From NCBI RefSeq assembly GCF_023715725.1, contig NZ_JAMBOT010000007.1, positions 1 to 64,000 of the forward strand: 64,000 nt of DNA. Reading direction: 5' to 3'. Numbering within the stretch: position 1 is the stretch's first letter; every line of letters begins with the position of its first letter. The notes under the pieces are model-generated. The model ran no database searches. It was not told the DNA's origin and saw nothing but the letters and a program-made list of their open reading frames with translations. This document shows positions 39,214 through 48,529 of this stretch, in pieces. A program made the translations under genes and the position numbers. This stretch comes from Paenibacillus pasadenensis. GTDB taxonomy: Bacteria; Bacillota; Bacilli; Paenibacillales; Paenibacillaceae.

Positions 39214-39228
39214 TTATAGTGTTAATTA
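39214..39228. promoter_or_regulatory. Possible PerR box (autoregulation)
   Basis: TTATAGT-G-TTAATTA resembles the PerR/Fur-type 7-1-7 inverted repeat TTATAAT-N-ATTATAA well in the left half and poorly in the right. It falls between the perR promoter and its start codon, where a bound repressor would act. Confidence 0.35.
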
Positions 39229-39243
39229 CTTTGTAGTAGTTCT

Positions 39244-39273
39244 ATTGTACGCACGGAATTAACGATTTGTCAA
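39244..39273 (-). promoter_or_regulatory. perR promoter
   Basis: On the minus strand a perfect TTGACA (268-273) and TACAAT (244-249), one base from consensus, are 18 bases apart. It points at perR. Confidence 0.8.
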
Positions 39274-39302
39274 CGAAGGAGGGCGCCCAAAGGCTGGAAT
39301 TG

Positions 39303-41204
39303 TCAAGGCGTTGCCGGATACGCCATGATCGAAATATCGCTGTTAGCGTCAACGCGAATTCGATGCGTGCCTAGTCCAATGATGCCTTCAACCGTTTTGT
39401 TTGTCACCTCAAGCGGCAGCTCTGACGTGATGGCGCCAAACGTCACCGCTCCGTCCATCTCAAAGGAAGCTGTTTTCGGAAGCGACAGCTTCACCTCGCC
39501 GATGGAGCTGCTGATCGTCCAATTGCCTCCGACAACAGAGCTGCGGATGCGAATTTGTCCGTTCAACGTATCCGCCTGCAAGCTATCCTTTGCGTCCTCT
39601 ACTTGAATGAAACCGTTTTTCGTCTCAAGAATCGCCTTTCCCGCAACTTTGGCAATATCCAGATTGCCGTTGCTCGTTACGGCGCTGAGCTCTCCCTCGA
39701 TGCGCGACGCTGTAATTCCGCCATCTCTAGCGGTCAAATGAACGTCTCCTTTAATACCCGTCGCCGTTATGTCGCCGGTGCTCGTTTCGGCCTGGACAGG
39801 ACCAACAATGTTGTGCAGCTCAATGGAGCCGTTCCGGTTGCCCAATGTAACGCCTCCTTTAACGGTAAGCCCCGCTACGCTAACGCTTCCGTTGCCAGCT
39901 TGAAGCGTTAGCTTAACTGCATCCTTGCCGGGAGCTTCCGTAGGCGATACAGATGGGCTCGGCGTGCCGGCGGCGAGCAGCAGCACATTGCCGGTATGGT
40001 CCGGTCCGCTCGTTGCAGATGCCGGTCCCACAAGAGGAGAGGAAGAAGGTGAAGGACTCGGCTCGTCCTCCTGTGTCCGCAAGGAGCTTTCCAAATCTGC
40101 CGGTACTGTTACGATCAGGTTATACCGGGGCAACCGGGAGCCGTTCGCACCGTATGGCATGCCTTGCGCCGTAATCTGCAGCTTGTCGTCAGCACTGAGC
40201 TTAAGCTTGGATTTTTGGCTCACGGTGTCGGCTTCCTCTGAATCAGCCGTATCCACCCATAATTCCGCCTGTACCGTAACAAGCTTTGAATCCGGGTCGC
40301 TTGAGGCCTGAATCCGAACATCGCCATTCGGGTTGTCGATTACAACGCTCGATACTGAGCTTTCAAGCGGCAGCTCAAGCGGCTCCTGACTGTAGCGGAA
40401 GCCTTTTTCCTCGGATAAATTCTCCAGGCTTACTCTTCCCGCATATTGATCCAGCCAGCGAAAAGGCAGTCCGCCATATTGCGTTACAAGATAAGCGGAT
40501 CCGACAAATACGATTGCAGCAAACACCGCTCCTGTGCCGGCAGCAAGCCGCCGGCCTGGATTGCGACGCTCCAGCAGCTGGTACATCAGCATTTCAACGC
40601 CTGCCAGTACGAATAGCAGCGGCCACCAGGCGGAGAGCAGCCCAATATCGTTGCGTTCCTTAACCTGATCCCATAATAAGATGAACCCGCAAACCGCTAA
40701 AACTGCGCCTGCGCTGAACCGGCCCAGACGAAACAATTCCGGCTTTCGGCGAAAGCCCATCCAAACCGCCAGAATAAGCAGCACAACGCCAGACGCCATA
40801 TCGCCAATCCAATCCAGACGCGGCTGCACCGCTTCCGTCGGCCGGATCAGGAAAAACAACAGCAATCCTCCGAGCACAAGCATAATGCTATGTTTCGGAG
40901 TAAGCGGCCCGATGCGGCTATCCGTCCCTGGCGCCAGCTTGTTGCGGCTGGAAATTTCCAACGCATCAAATACGCTGAAAAAGTACAGCGCAGGCAGCGC
41001 ATATCCCAAATACAAAAGGAGCAGCGCCCGGCTGCCGCTTGTCGCATCCGAGAAACGGACAAGTGCAGCCAGATCAAGCAGCACGAGCAGCAAAATCATT
41101 AAACCCCGCCCGTACCAGCCCAGATATAGATGTCCCCCTCCCGGCATAACGGCGGCAAACAAGCCGGTCAGCCACCGGCTTTTTGGACGCTGCCCCCCGC
41201 TCAT
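39303..41204 (-). CDS. Membrane protein with DUF4097-like adhesin domain
   Basis: A 633-residue protein. About 250 N-terminal residues hold roughly eight transmembrane helices, starting with a TM2/LiaI-like part (A-V-M-P-G-G-G-H-L-Y-L-G). The outside part has a Ser/Pro-rich linker (about 375-425) and repeating strands with N-G-D/N-G-S/N-G-N turns typical of DUF4097 putative adhesins (about 280-625). DUF4097 proteins often belong to envelope-stress systems with LiaF-like partners; none of those regulators is here. It overlaps mgtC by four bases (ATGA), so the two are cotranslated. Confidence 0.75.
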   Translation of the reverse strand: MSGGQRPKSRWLTGLFAAVMPGGGHLYLGWYGRGLMILLLVLLDLAALVRFSDATSGSRALLLLYLGYALPALYFFSVFDALEISSRNKLAPGTDSRIGPLTPKHSIMLVLGGLLLFFLIRPTEAVQPRLDWIGDMASGVVLLILAVWMGFRRKPELFRLGRFSAGAVLAVCGFILLWDQVKERNDIGLLSAWWPLLFVLAGVEMLMYQLLERRNPGRRLAAGTGAVFAAIVFVGSAYLVTQYGGLPFRWLDQYAGRVSLENLSEEKGFRYSQEPLELPLESSVSSVVIDNPNGDVRIQASSDPDSKLVTVQAELWVDTADSEEADTVSQKSKLKLSADDKLQITAQGMPYGANGSRLPRYNLIVTVPADLESSLRTQEDEPSPSPSSSPLVGPASATSGPDHTGNVLLLAAGTPSPSVSPTEAPGKDAVKLTLQAGNGSVSVAGLTVKGGVTLGNRNGSIELHNIVGPVQAETSTGDITATGIKGDVHLTARDGGITASRIEGELSAVTSNGNLDIAKVAGKAILETKNGFIQVEDAKDSLQADTLNGQIRIRSSVVGGNWTISSSIGEVKLSLPKTASFEMDGAVTFGAITSELPLEVTNKTVEGIIGLGTHRIRVDANSDISIMAYPATP

Positions 41205-41926
41205 TCGGCGCTCACCGCGTGAACGCCCTCAAGCGATTTTATTTTTTCCATTAATGGAATCAGCTTATCCTGCTTGGGAAAACTAACGTTAAGCAGCAGC
41301 ATCACTCTGGAGCGCTCCAGCTCCCGGTCGCCGTATTCCTGCAGTGACAGCCTGCGCATAATAACGCCCTGCTCGGTCAGCAGTGCGCTTAATGCCATCA
41401 GCAGCGTTTCCTTTTCATCCGCCAGCACCTTGATATGGTGCTGCTTTTTGCCGTTGCTGAATTTTTTCTCCAGCTTGTTGAGTACAACGAGCACGAGCAG
41501 CACGAGCACCGTAGTGGCTACGGCGGGCAGCAGGAACCCTGCGCCGACTGAAAGTCCGATCGCTGCCACGACCCACAAAGTTGCTGCAGTTGTCAGACCC
41601 GTTATCGATTTACCAGTAAAAAGAATCGTTCCTGCGCCTAAGAAACCGATACCAGTTATAACTTGAGCAGCAAGGCGGGCCGGGTCGAGCCGTACATTCG
41701 TTTCATTGACGAATTGGGCAAACCCGTAAATTGACAATAACATAAGCAGGCAGGAGCCGAGGCAAACAAGGATATTCGTTCTAAGGCCTGCCGCATGATT
41801 GGACTGCTCCCGCTCAAAACCGACCAAACCTCCAAGCAGCACCGCTAAAAAAAGCCTCAATAATAATTCCCATTCATTGATATACCACGGACTATTCGGA
41901 GCAATTGAATTCATCACACTGTTCAT
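41201..41926 (-). CDS. mgtC: MgtC/SapB-family membrane protein
   Basis: A 241-residue protein with four to five N-terminal helices and the family words L-G-G-L-V-G-F-E-R-E, G-L-R-T-N-I-L-V and G-I-G-F-L-G-A-G-T-I. A cytoplasmic ACT-like domain (about 165-241) follows. MgtC proteins are linked to magnesium limitation and, in some pathogens, to ATP synthase control. No magnesium riboswitch is visible; the 115-base gap upstream is too short for an M-box. Confidence 0.88.
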   Translation of the reverse strand: MNSVMNSIAPNSPWYINEWELLLRLFLAVLLGGLVGFEREQSNHAAGLRTNILVCLGSCLLMLLSIYGFAQFVNETNVRLDPARLAAQVITGIGFLGAGTILFTGKSITGLTTAATLWVVAAIGLSVGAGFLLPAVATTVLVLLVLVVLNKLEKKFSNGKKQHHIKVLADEKETLLMALSALLTEQGVIMRRLSLQEYGDRELERSRVMLLLNVSFPKQDKLIPLMEKIKSLEGVHAVSAE

Positions 41927-42041
41927 GGAATGCCTCCCGAATCAAGAATGCGGCTGACAGCGCCGGATAACGGATAACCCTCAGGCTACTATATGCGGCG
42001 GATGCCGGTAATTAGGATGAGCTAAAATTGCGGGATATAGG

Positions 42042-42071
42042 AAAAACCGCCCTCCTAAGCCTGGAGGGCGG
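42042..42071 (-). terminator. Rho-independent terminator of gatCAB
   Basis: On the minus strand CCGCCCTCC pairs perfectly with GGAGGGCGG around a seven-base loop, followed by TTTTTCC. Confidence 0.92.
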
Positions 42072-42089
42072 CCGCTGCGGAACGAGCGA

Positions 42090-43532
42090 TTAACGATTGA
42101 GATAATCGACCAGCAGCTTGTTGGCGAGTCCCGGATTGGCTTTGCCGCGGGATTCCTTCATCACTTGGCCGACGAGGAAGCCAATCGCTTTTTCCTTGCC
42201 AGCGCGGTAATCTTCCACCGACTGCGGATTGGCGGCAACGACTTTTTCTACGATGCCTTTAATAGCGCCTTCGTCGCTGATTTGCACCAAGCCCTGTTCT
42301 TCGACGATTTGCTGAGGCAGCTTGCCGCTCTCCAGCATTTCCTTAAAGACGGTTTTGGCGATCTTGCCGCTGATCGTGCCTTTTTCCAGCAGTCCGATCA
42401 TCTCTCCGAGTCCTTGGCCGGTAATCCGTACCGCATCAATTTCTTTATTGTTCTGGTTCAAATAAGCGAGCAAATCGCCCATGATCCAGTTGGAGACAGC
42501 CTTGGCATCCTGCGTATAGCCCAGACTTTCTTCAAAGAAATCAGCCAGCTTTTTGGAAGAAGTAATGACCCCTGCATCGTAAACGGGCAGCCCATACTCC
42601 GTTGTATAACGGGCTTGCCGCGCATCCGGCAGCTCTGGAATGGAGGCGCGCACGCGTTCCTTCCATTCGCTGTCGATATGCAGCTGCACCAGGTCCGGGT
42701 CTGGGAAATACCGGTAGTCATGCGATTCTTCCTTGCCCCGCATCGAAAACGTTTTGCTCTGGGAATCGTCCCAGCGGCGCGTTTCCTGCACGACAGTGCC
42801 GCCAGAATCGAGAATGTCCGCTTGGCGCATCTGCTCGTACTCAAGACCGCGCTGCACGCCACGGAAGGAGTTCATGTTTTTCAGCTCGGCGCGCGTGCCG
42901 AATTTCTCCTGGCCCCAAGGGCGCAGACTGACGTTGGCATCGCAGCGCAGGCTGCCCTCTTCCATTTTCACGTCGGAAACATCGCAGTATTGCATAATAG
43001 CGCGAAGCTTCTCCAGATAGGCCTTTGCCTCCTCCGGCGAGCGTAAATCCGGCTCCGACACGATCTCCACGAGCGGCGTGCCGACACGGTTGAAATCGAC
43101 GAGCGAAGCGTAGCCGCCCTCGACATGCGTCAGCTTGCCTGCATCCTCCTCCAGATGAAGGCGGGTAATGCCAATACGTTTTGTTACCCCGTTGACCTCA
43201 ATGTCAATCCAGCCGTTCTCGCCGACTGGCTGGTCGAATTGAGAAATCTGATACGCCTTGGGCGAATCGGGATAAAAATAGTTTTTGCGGTCGAATTTGC
43301 TCACGTCGGCGATGGTGCAGTTAAGCGCCATCGCGGCTTTCATCGCATAATCGACTGCCTGCCGGTTGAGCACCGGCAGAACGCCGGGATGACCGAGGCA
43401 GATGGGACAAGTATGGGTATTCGGCGGGGCTCCGAACGATGTGGAGCAGCCGCAAAAAATTTTGCTGGCCGTATGAAGCTCCACATGCACCTCAAGCCCG
43501 ATGACCGTTTCGTACGAATTGAATTGCGTCAT
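42090..43532 (-). CDS. gatB: Aspartyl/glutamyl-tRNA amidotransferase subunit B
   Basis: A 480-residue subunit of the GatCAB amidotransferase, which converts Glu-tRNA(Gln) and Asp-tRNA(Asn) to the amidated forms. It binds tRNA and activates the mischarged amino acid. Diagnostic words include [10 protein letters not shown] near the N-terminus, the zinc-site C-G-C ... [19 protein letters not shown] and a C-terminal YqeY-like tail. The start at 43532 follows AGGAGG; eight extra upstream codons include the ribosome site. It is last in the operon. Confidence 0.97.
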   Translation of the reverse strand: MTQFNSYETVIGLEVHVELHTASKIFCGCSTSFGAPPNTHTCPICLGHPGVLPVLNRQAVDYAMKAAMALNCTIADVSKFDRKNYFYPDSPKAYQISQFDQPVGENGWIDIEVNGVTKRIGITRLHLEEDAGKLTHVEGGYASLVDFNRVGTPLVEIVSEPDLRSPEEAKAYLEKLRAIMQYCDVSDVKMEEGSLRCDANVSLRPWGQEKFGTRAELKNMNSFRGVQRGLEYEQMRQADILDSGGTVVQETRRWDDSQSKTFSMRGKEESHDYRYFPDPDLVQLHIDSEWKERVRASIPELPDARQARYTTEYGLPVYDAGVITSSKKLADFFEESLGYTQDAKAVSNWIMGDLLAYLNQNNKEIDAVRITGQGLGEMIGLLEKGTISGKIAKTVFKEMLESGKLPQQIVEEQGLVQISDEGAIKGIVEKVVAANPQSVEDYRAGKEKAIGFLVGQVMKESRGKANPGLANKLLVDYLNR

Positions 43533-43568
43533 GGCTAAAGCTCCTCCTGCTTGCATGATACGGGCGCT

Positions 43569-45017
43569 CTACAGCTGCGGGCGCGCCTTATGATGATCCG
43601 TGTTCTGTTCAAAGGCATGCGCTGCGCGCAGCACTGTCGCTTCGTCAAACGCTTTGCCAATCAGCTGCAGGCCGACCGGAAGGCCGTCTGCAAACCCGCA
43701 AGGGACGCTGATAGCCGGAACGCCGGCCAGACTGACCGGAATCGTGACGATATCGTTCATGTACATCGCGAGCGGATCGCCGACCTGATCTCCCAGACGG
43801 AAGGCAGGCGTTGGCGCCGTCGGTCCCAGCAGCAGGTCGTATTTCTCAAATGCTTGATCAAAGTCGCGTTTGATCAGCGTGCGTACCTTTTGGGCTTTCA
43901 AGTAGTACGCATCGTAGTAACCGGAGCTCAGCGCGTAGGTGCCGAGCATAATGCGGCGTTTAACCTCTTGGCCGAAGCCCTGGCTGCGCGACTTGCGGTA
44001 CAGATCAATCAGATTATCCGGATTGTCCGCGCGCACGCCGTAACGGACGCCGTCGAAACGGGCCAGATTAGAGGATGCTTCCGAGGAAGACAGCAGGTAG
44101 TAGGTCGCGACCGCATATTCGGTATGCGGCATGGACACTTCCTCCCATGTAGCGCCGAGACTCTCGAAAACTTTAAGCGCCGCCTGCACCGACTCTTTTA
44201 CTTTCGGATCGATGCCCTGGCCCATGTATTCCTTGGGAACACCGATGCGAAGCCCTTTGACGTCGCCGGTCAGCGAGCTGATATAATCGGGAATCGACAC
44301 ATTCGCCGAGGTGGAATCCATTCCGTCATGACCTGCTATAGCTTGCAGCACATAAGCGGAATCCTCAACGTTTTTGGTGACGGGGCCGATTGCGTCAAGC
44401 GAGGAGGCAAACGCCACCAGGCCGAAGCGGGATACAAGCCCGTACGTCGGCTTCAGACCGACAACGCCGCAGTAGGAAGCAGGCTGGCGGATCGATCCGC
44501 CTGTGTCGGAGCCGAGCGCAAAATACACTTGTCCAGCCGCAACGGATGCGGCGGAGCCTCCGCTGGAGCCGCCCGGCACATAATCCGTGTTCCACGGATT
44601 GCGGACCGGCTTCACGCTGGAGTTCTCGTTGGAGCCGCCCATCGCGAACTCGTCCATGTTCAGCTTGCCGATTGTAACGGCGCCAGCCGTGCTCAGCTTG
44701 CCTGCGGCCGTCGCGTTATAGATCGGATCGTAGTTGGAAAGAAACTGGCTGGCGCAAGTCGTACGCAGTCCCTGTGTGACGATGTTGTCCTTGATGCCCG
44801 CAGGCAGCGCGTGCAGCAGCCCTTTCTCCGCACCGGCCCGGTCCAGCTCAGCCGCTCTAGCCCGCGCTCCTTCCTCGTTCAGCGCCAGAAACGCGCCTAT
44901 GCGCTGGTCCGTTTCAGCAATGCGCTTGAAGGACGCCTCGGTCAGCTCGGCCGCCGACAGCTTGCCGGATGCCAGCTCGTTATGTAACTCTTGCAACCGC
45001 ATATCAAATAAAGCCAA
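43569..45017 (-). CDS. gatA: Glutamyl-tRNA amidotransferase subunit A
   Basis: A 482-residue amidase subunit that releases ammonia from glutamine for GatB. The amidase signature G-G-S-S-G-G-S is at 149-155 and the Ser-cisSer-Lys triad is K76, S151 and S175. It begins with TTG: AGGAGG lies eight bases upstream and the resulting M-A-L-F-D matches the N-terminus of Bacillus GatA. An ATG five codons in has no site of its own. Confidence 0.97.
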   Translation of the reverse strand: MALFDMRLQELHNELASGKLSAAELTEASFKRIAETDQRIGAFLALNEEGARARAAELDRAGAEKGLLHALPAGIKDNIVTQGLRTTCASQFLSNYDPIYNATAAGKLSTAGAVTIGKLNMDEFAMGGSNENSSVKPVRNPWNTDYVPGGSSGGSAASVAAGQVYFALGSDTGGSIRQPASYCGVVGLKPTYGLVSRFGLVAFASSLDAIGPVTKNVEDSAYVLQAIAGHDGMDSTSANVSIPDYISSLTGDVKGLRIGVPKEYMGQGIDPKVKESVQAALKVFESLGATWEEVSMPHTEYAVATYYLLSSSEASSNLARFDGVRYGVRADNPDNLIDLYRKSRSQGFGQEVKRRIMLGTYALSSGYYDAYYLKAQKVRTLIKRDFDQAFEKYDLLLGPTAPTPAFRLGDQVGDPLAMYMNDIVTIPVSLAGVPAISVPCGFADGLPVGLQLIGKAFDEATVLRAAHAFEQNTDHHKARPQL

Positions 45018-45048
45018 CCGTTGTTCCTCCTTTCAATACTTGAACCCG

Positions 45049-45336
45049 TTATTCCAGCACCGCCGGAACCTTGAACTGTCCGTCCTCGTCATCCGGAGCG
45101 TTCTGCAAAGCCGTCTCGTTGGACAGCGACTCCTTCACGGCGTCTTCACGCATGACGTTTGTTACCGGCAGCACATGGCTGGTCGGCTCCACGCCTTCCG
45201 TATCCAGCTCGCCAAGCTTCTCGGCGTATTTCAAAATCGCATTTAACTGGCCGGTGAACTGCTCTTTCTCCTCCGCGCTCAGCTCCAGCCGCGCCAGGTT
45301 GGCCACATGCTCGACGTCTTGAACCGTGATGCTCAT
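45049..45336 (-). CDS. gatC: Glutamyl-tRNA amidotransferase subunit C
   Basis: A 95-residue chaperone-like subunit that wraps GatA onto GatB. It has the family's V-x-x-V-A-x-L-A-R-L-E-L-S opening and the central P-T-S-H-V motif. It is the first gene of gatCAB, 31 bases before gatA, with a good promoter upstream. Confidence 0.96.
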   Translation of the reverse strand: MSITVQDVEHVANLARLELSAEEKEQFTGQLNAILKYAEKLGELDTEGVEPTSHVLPVTNVMREDAVKESLSNETALQNAPDDEDGQFKVPAVLE

Positions 45337-45394
45337 TGCTCTAATCCCCCTTGCCTTGTGTCAAAGCGTTGACTATATTCAAATCATTCCTTGT

Positions 45395-45424
45395 ATTATA
45401 CCTTGATTACGCCAACATTCTCAA
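45395..45424 (-). promoter_or_regulatory. gatCAB promoter
   Basis: On the minus strand TTGAGA (419-424) and a perfect TATAAT (395-400) are 18 bases apart, with the start codon about 60 bases on. There is no room for a T-box leader. Confidence 0.75.
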
Positions 45425-45493
45425 TGCAAAGCGTTAATCAAGCAGTATGGTGAGCGCAGCAATTCGCATGTTTTCCCCGGCCGCTTTTAAAAG

Positions 45494-45535
45494 CACAAAA
45501 AAAGCAAGCAGCCGTAACAAATTCCGGTTGCTTGC
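45494..45535 (-). terminator. Rho-independent terminator after the MBL-fold hydrolase
   Basis: On the minus strand GCAAGCAACCG pairs with CGGCTGCTTGC (one bulge), followed by TTTTTTTGTG. Confidence 0.88.
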
Positions 45536-45576
45536 CTGCTGACTCGAGTGTATGGCTGAGTCCGTCTCTTTTGAAG

Positions 45577-46287
45577 TTAACCTTCCAGCGCTGATAAATC
45601 GACCTGGCCGCCCGGCTCAACGACCTGGCCGCGAATGCCGAGCTCTCCAAGCTTGGCCACAAAGGCTCCGGCATCCTGCCTAATCGGCGGGAACGTGTCG
45701 TAATGAACAGGCACAACGAGCTTGGCTCCGTACCATTCGGCCGCCTGAAGCGCATCCTCAGGTCCCATCGTGTAATGATCGCCAATAGGAATAAATGCGA
45801 CATCCGGCTTCAACCTGCGTCCAATGAGCGCCATATCCGAGAATAAACATGTGTCGCCTGCGTGCAAGAAACGGATTCCTTCCACCTCAATGACGTAACC
45901 AGCCGGCATGCCGCCATAGATAATTTTTTGTTCTTCGGCAATTACTATGCCCGAGCTGTGAAAAGCCGGAATCATCGTTGCCTTGGCAAAACCGAGATCC
46001 ACCGTTCCGCCCATATTCATCTCAAGGGTTTTGGCCCCTTTCCAGCCCATATAGGCTGCAAGCTCCGGAATCGCCACAATCGGCGCTCCAGTACGCTTGG
46101 AAATCGACGCTGCGTCCAGAATATGATCCTGATGCGCATGGGTGAGCAAAATGTAATCTGCCTGCACTTCTTCCGCACTCGTTTTGGCGAGCGGGTTGCC
46201 GCTCAAAAACGGATCTACTAACAGGGACTTGCCATTATCCAGCGTAATTCCAATACAGGACTGACCATGAAATACAACTTCCATCAT
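45577..46287 (-). CDS. Metal-dependent hydrolase, UPF0173 (YtkL-like)
   Basis: A 236-residue metallo-beta-lactamase-fold protein. The metal-binding T-H-A-H-Q-D-H motif lies near residue 54, with later ligands in H-A-G-D-T and the H of V-P-V-H-Y. Length and motif order fit UPF0173; the natural substrate is unknown. The tandem ATG at 46287 with AAAGGG upstream is preferred to the GTG at 46302, which overlaps the ribosome site. It starts 25 bases after the next gene's stop, so the two form an operon. Confidence 0.88.
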   Translation of the reverse strand: MMEVVFHGQSCIGITLDNGKSLLVDPFLSGNPLAKTSAEEVQADYILLTHAHQDHILDAASISKRTGAPIVAIPELAAYMGWKGAKTLEMNMGGTVDLGFAKATMIPAFHSSGIVIAEEQKIIYGGMPAGYVIEVEGIRFLHAGDTCLFSDMALIGRRLKPDVAFIPIGDHYTMGPEDALQAAEWYGAKLVVPVHYDTFPPIRQDAGAFVAKLGELGIRGQVVEPGGQVDLSALEG

Positions 46288-46312
46288 GCCACACCCTTTC
46301 ACAAGTATCGTA

Positions 46313-46696
46313 TTAAATCCAAGCTTTGAGATTCACCTGGCGGATAAAATCCTCGCGGCTTTGAACGTCCTTGGAGGAGGCCTCTTCCTCCTGAGGTTCG
46401 GCAGTGTCTCCCTTTACAATGCGGTTGAACAATTCTTCATTATGCGTCGCCAAGGCAAAATCAATGAGCGCCTCGCGCTCAATACGGTCTGCTTCAAAAC
46501 GAAGCAGAACTTCCTCAACCTCCACATCGTCCCCCGGGACGAGAAAATTGCGGTTTTCAGCAGGCACTCTTACTACATAATCAAATACATTATCCGCATT
46601 GCGGTCATACGCAATTATATATCCATACTCCCCGACAGGAAGATTCTGCTCATATTGATCGGACACGATCACGATCTTTTCCCCGAGCTTTAACAT
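46313..46696 (-). CDS. Small conserved-looking protein of unknown function
   Basis: A 127-residue soluble protein that I do not recognise. The first 65 residues look like a small beta-barrel (I-V-I-V-S-D ... G-Y-I-I-A-Y ... V-P-G-D-D-V-E-V), followed by an acidic linker and helices. GGGGAGGGG precedes the ATG. Its close spacing to the UPF0173 hydrolase suggests joint expression and perhaps function. Confidence 0.7.
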   Translation of the reverse strand: MLKLGEKIVIVSDQYEQNLPVGEYGYIIAYDRNADNVFDYVVRVPAENRNFLVPGDDVEVEEVLLRFEADRIEREALIDFALATHNEELFNRIVKGDTAEPQEEEASSKDVQSREDFIRQVNLKAWI

Positions 46697-46821
46697 TCGT
46701 AACCCCTCCCCTAACAGCTCTATTAAAAATTGTACTAGATGAGAGTAGGGTTAGCAAACGGTGGAAGAGTTCGTTTCTTTTAAATCAACTCGTAATCCAA
46801 ATGGACATCTCAGCTTCCTGG

Positions 46822-46850
46822 TTTACCCAATTAAGATTGTAGTGTACTAT
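46822..46850 (+). promoter_or_regulatory. Promoter of the AT-rich orphan gene
   Basis: TTTACC (822-827) and TACTAT (845-850) are 17 bases apart and about 50 bases before the start codon. Each box matches consensus at four of six bases. Confidence 0.5.
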
Positions 46851-46901
46851 TTTAATGAAAATTTACAATCAAATTCAATAGTTGTGTGGGAGGTAATATA
46901 A

Positions 46902-47780
46902 TTGATTGAATTTAACGGAGAATCACTCAAAGATAATGAAATGAATATAATTAATACCGCAAAAAAATATTCAGAAACAAAAAAGTGGAGCATTGTAGAA
47001 CATGAATCGAACTATTTACTTCTTTCACCTCACCCAAAATGTGAATCATTAGAATTCGATTTTACTTCAGGTTCAAAATTTGAAGGATCTATTAAAACTA
47101 TATATGCCCCTGAGTCCGTTCATATTGAAATTGTTGATTTATTTATTGAATTAAAAAAATTAACAAAATACCTGGAATTATATGATGTATCAGGAAAATG
47201 GGATAACGAATTTAAAGTAGACTTAAGCTTCGAATTGAATCGCTTTTTTGAATTATCAACAAAAATAGAGAAAAACTTTAAACTAACTAAAAGTCAGAAA
47301 TTAATGGAGGGCGCGCCAAAAGGAGATATACAATACTGGACCGAGGATTATCATAATGATTTTTTGGATTCAGATATCATTAAACATATCCTGTCTGAAA
47401 ACATAAGAGATTCGATATATTTAATGTCATCCGAAGAACTACATGAAACCCTAACAAATAAACATAATTCTGTAATTGGCTTATATCCGATTAACTATCA
47501 AGATAATTTCTTTCATTTTTTTGTGCATATGGCTTTTCTTTGGGCATGGGAAATTTCCAATGTTAAAGGAATTTCAAGAAGAAAAAATAATTGCATAGCA
47601 TTTGCATCAGCTCTTTATGATGGAATTTGCGGAGAAGTGTTAAACGGATATGTGAATAAGAAACATAAAAATGCTTCAGATTTGCTCTTAGAAATATATA
47701 AAATTAAAGGTGCTGTAGATCAAGACCAGACGATAGAAATTTTATTATCCTTGGCTGTCTATTGTGAAGTAATTAAATAA
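46902..47780 (+). CDS. AT-rich orphan protein, probably horizontally acquired
   Basis: A 292-residue cytoplasmic protein that I do not recognise. It starts with TTG, with GGAGG eight bases upstream. It is rich in Lys, Asn, Ile and Glu, with strongly A/T-ending codons, unlike the GC-richer genes on both sides. The sequence is free of signal peptide or transmembrane helices. A helical C-terminal half contains W-A-W-E-I-S-N and C-I-A-F-A-S-A-L-Y-D-G-I-C-G-E. It stands alone on the plus strand between two minus-strand units, as a small transferred cargo gene would; no repeats or integrase mark its ends. Confidence 0.75.
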   Translation: MIEFNGESLKDNEMNIINTAKKYSETKKWSIVEHESNYLLLSPHPKCESLEFDFTSGSKFEGSIKTIYAPESVHIEIVDLFIELKKLTKYLELYDVSGKWDNEFKVDLSFELNRFFELSTKIEKNFKLTKSQKLMEGAPKGDIQYWTEDYHNDFLDSDIIKHILSENIRDSIYLMSSEELHETLTNKHNSVIGLYPINYQDNFFHFFVHMAFLWAWEISNVKGISRRKNNCIAFASALYDGICGEVLNGYVNKKHKNASDLLLEIYKIKGAVDQDQTIEILLSLAVYCEVIK

Positions 47781-47864
47781 TAACAAAGCAGGACGTTATT
47801 TAACCCACTCCTCCATCCGGCTGAAATTCAAGCCTGCCTCATACCTCGAAATAGTGCCGCAATA

Positions 47865-47912
47865 AAAACACTCACGCTTAGCCAGTCTCTCCTGACTTAA
47901 AGCGCGAGTGTT
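47865..47912 (-). terminator. Rho-independent terminator after the Rid-family gene
   Basis: On the minus strand AACACTCGCGCTT and AAGCGTGAGTGTT pair with one mismatch. An inner AAGTCAG/CTGGCTT stem extends the fold, and TTTATTG follows. The stretch may also stop transcripts from the orphan gene. Confidence 0.88.
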
Positions 47913-47929
47913 GGAATCAGCCTATTCAA

Positions 47930-48328
47930 TTATACTTTCGCTGCCCAAAGCTCGATTTCAATCTTAATCTCCGGCAATCCCAACTCGGAAATATAACCGA
48001 CGGTCATAGCAGGATAACTCCCGCCAAACAGGGCTTCCCAATCGGCATATAGGAAATCCCAATCGATCTTTTCGGTTGCCCATAGATTAGCTTTAATAAC
48101 ATTCTCCGAAGTCAAATTCTCGGAATCCAACACGCTTTTGATATTGTCAAACGTGTTCCGAATCTGTTCGTTCATCGGTTCCGGTATTCGGCCGTCCTTG
48201 TCGGTGCCGATTTGGCCGGAGGTTACGTACAGCTCTGCATTTCTCGGAATCTTGGTCAGATGGGTATAATTCCCTACAGGGCCCGGCATTCCCGCCGGGT
48301 TGCTGCGTACGATTGTATTCTTGTCCAT
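47930..48328 (-). CDS. Rid-family (YjgF/YER057c/UK114) protein
   Basis: A 132-residue Rid-fold protein; the family hydrolyses reactive imines or enamines made by PLP enzymes. The family's V-T-S-G-Q-I-G-T core, Q-I-R-N-T-F-D-N-I and final P-E-I-K-I-E-I-E region are visible. The catalytic arginine of RidA, normally in the N-V-x-R stretch near residue 105, is not obvious (A-N-L-W-A-T here), so it probably belongs to a subfamily with a different role. No partner gene is adjacent. The upstream gap (48329-48529) shows no further gene. Confidence 0.88.
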   Translation of the reverse strand: MDKNTIVRSNPAGMPGPVGNYTHLTKIPRNAELYVTSGQIGTDKDGRIPEPMNEQIRNTFDNIKSVLDSENLTSENVIKANLWATEKIDWDFLYADWEALFGGSYPAMTVGYISELGLPEIKIEIELWAAKV

Positions 48329-48529
48329 TTCAAAACCTCGCTTCGATTAAGTACTGTTTCATTACAGAATCAATTAAGGACAGAGCTATCCCGTTACACC
48401 CGATTCTAGAAAAAAACAGCCGTGGAGTAGCCATAACCCGAAGGCAAACTTAGCAGAGACTTTTTCTTCATGGCCGGCAACTCCTCTCTACGAGATGTCT
48501 TGAATTCAATTCATAATACCAGTCATCTA

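Noticed and set aside
41927..42041. Magnesium-sensing M-box riboswitch upstream of mgtC
   Set aside because: The gap before the gatB terminator is only about 115 bases, too short for an M-box, and the conserved M-box sequences are absent.
43551..44987. A 478-codon open frame on the plus strand
   Set aside because: Antisense to gatA, an unmistakable essential gene. The translation is low-quality, Arg-rich sequence without a ribosome site.
45337..45493. T-box leader upstream of gatCAB
   Set aside because: Only about 60 bases separate the promoter from gatC, and no T-box sequence or antiterminator is visible.
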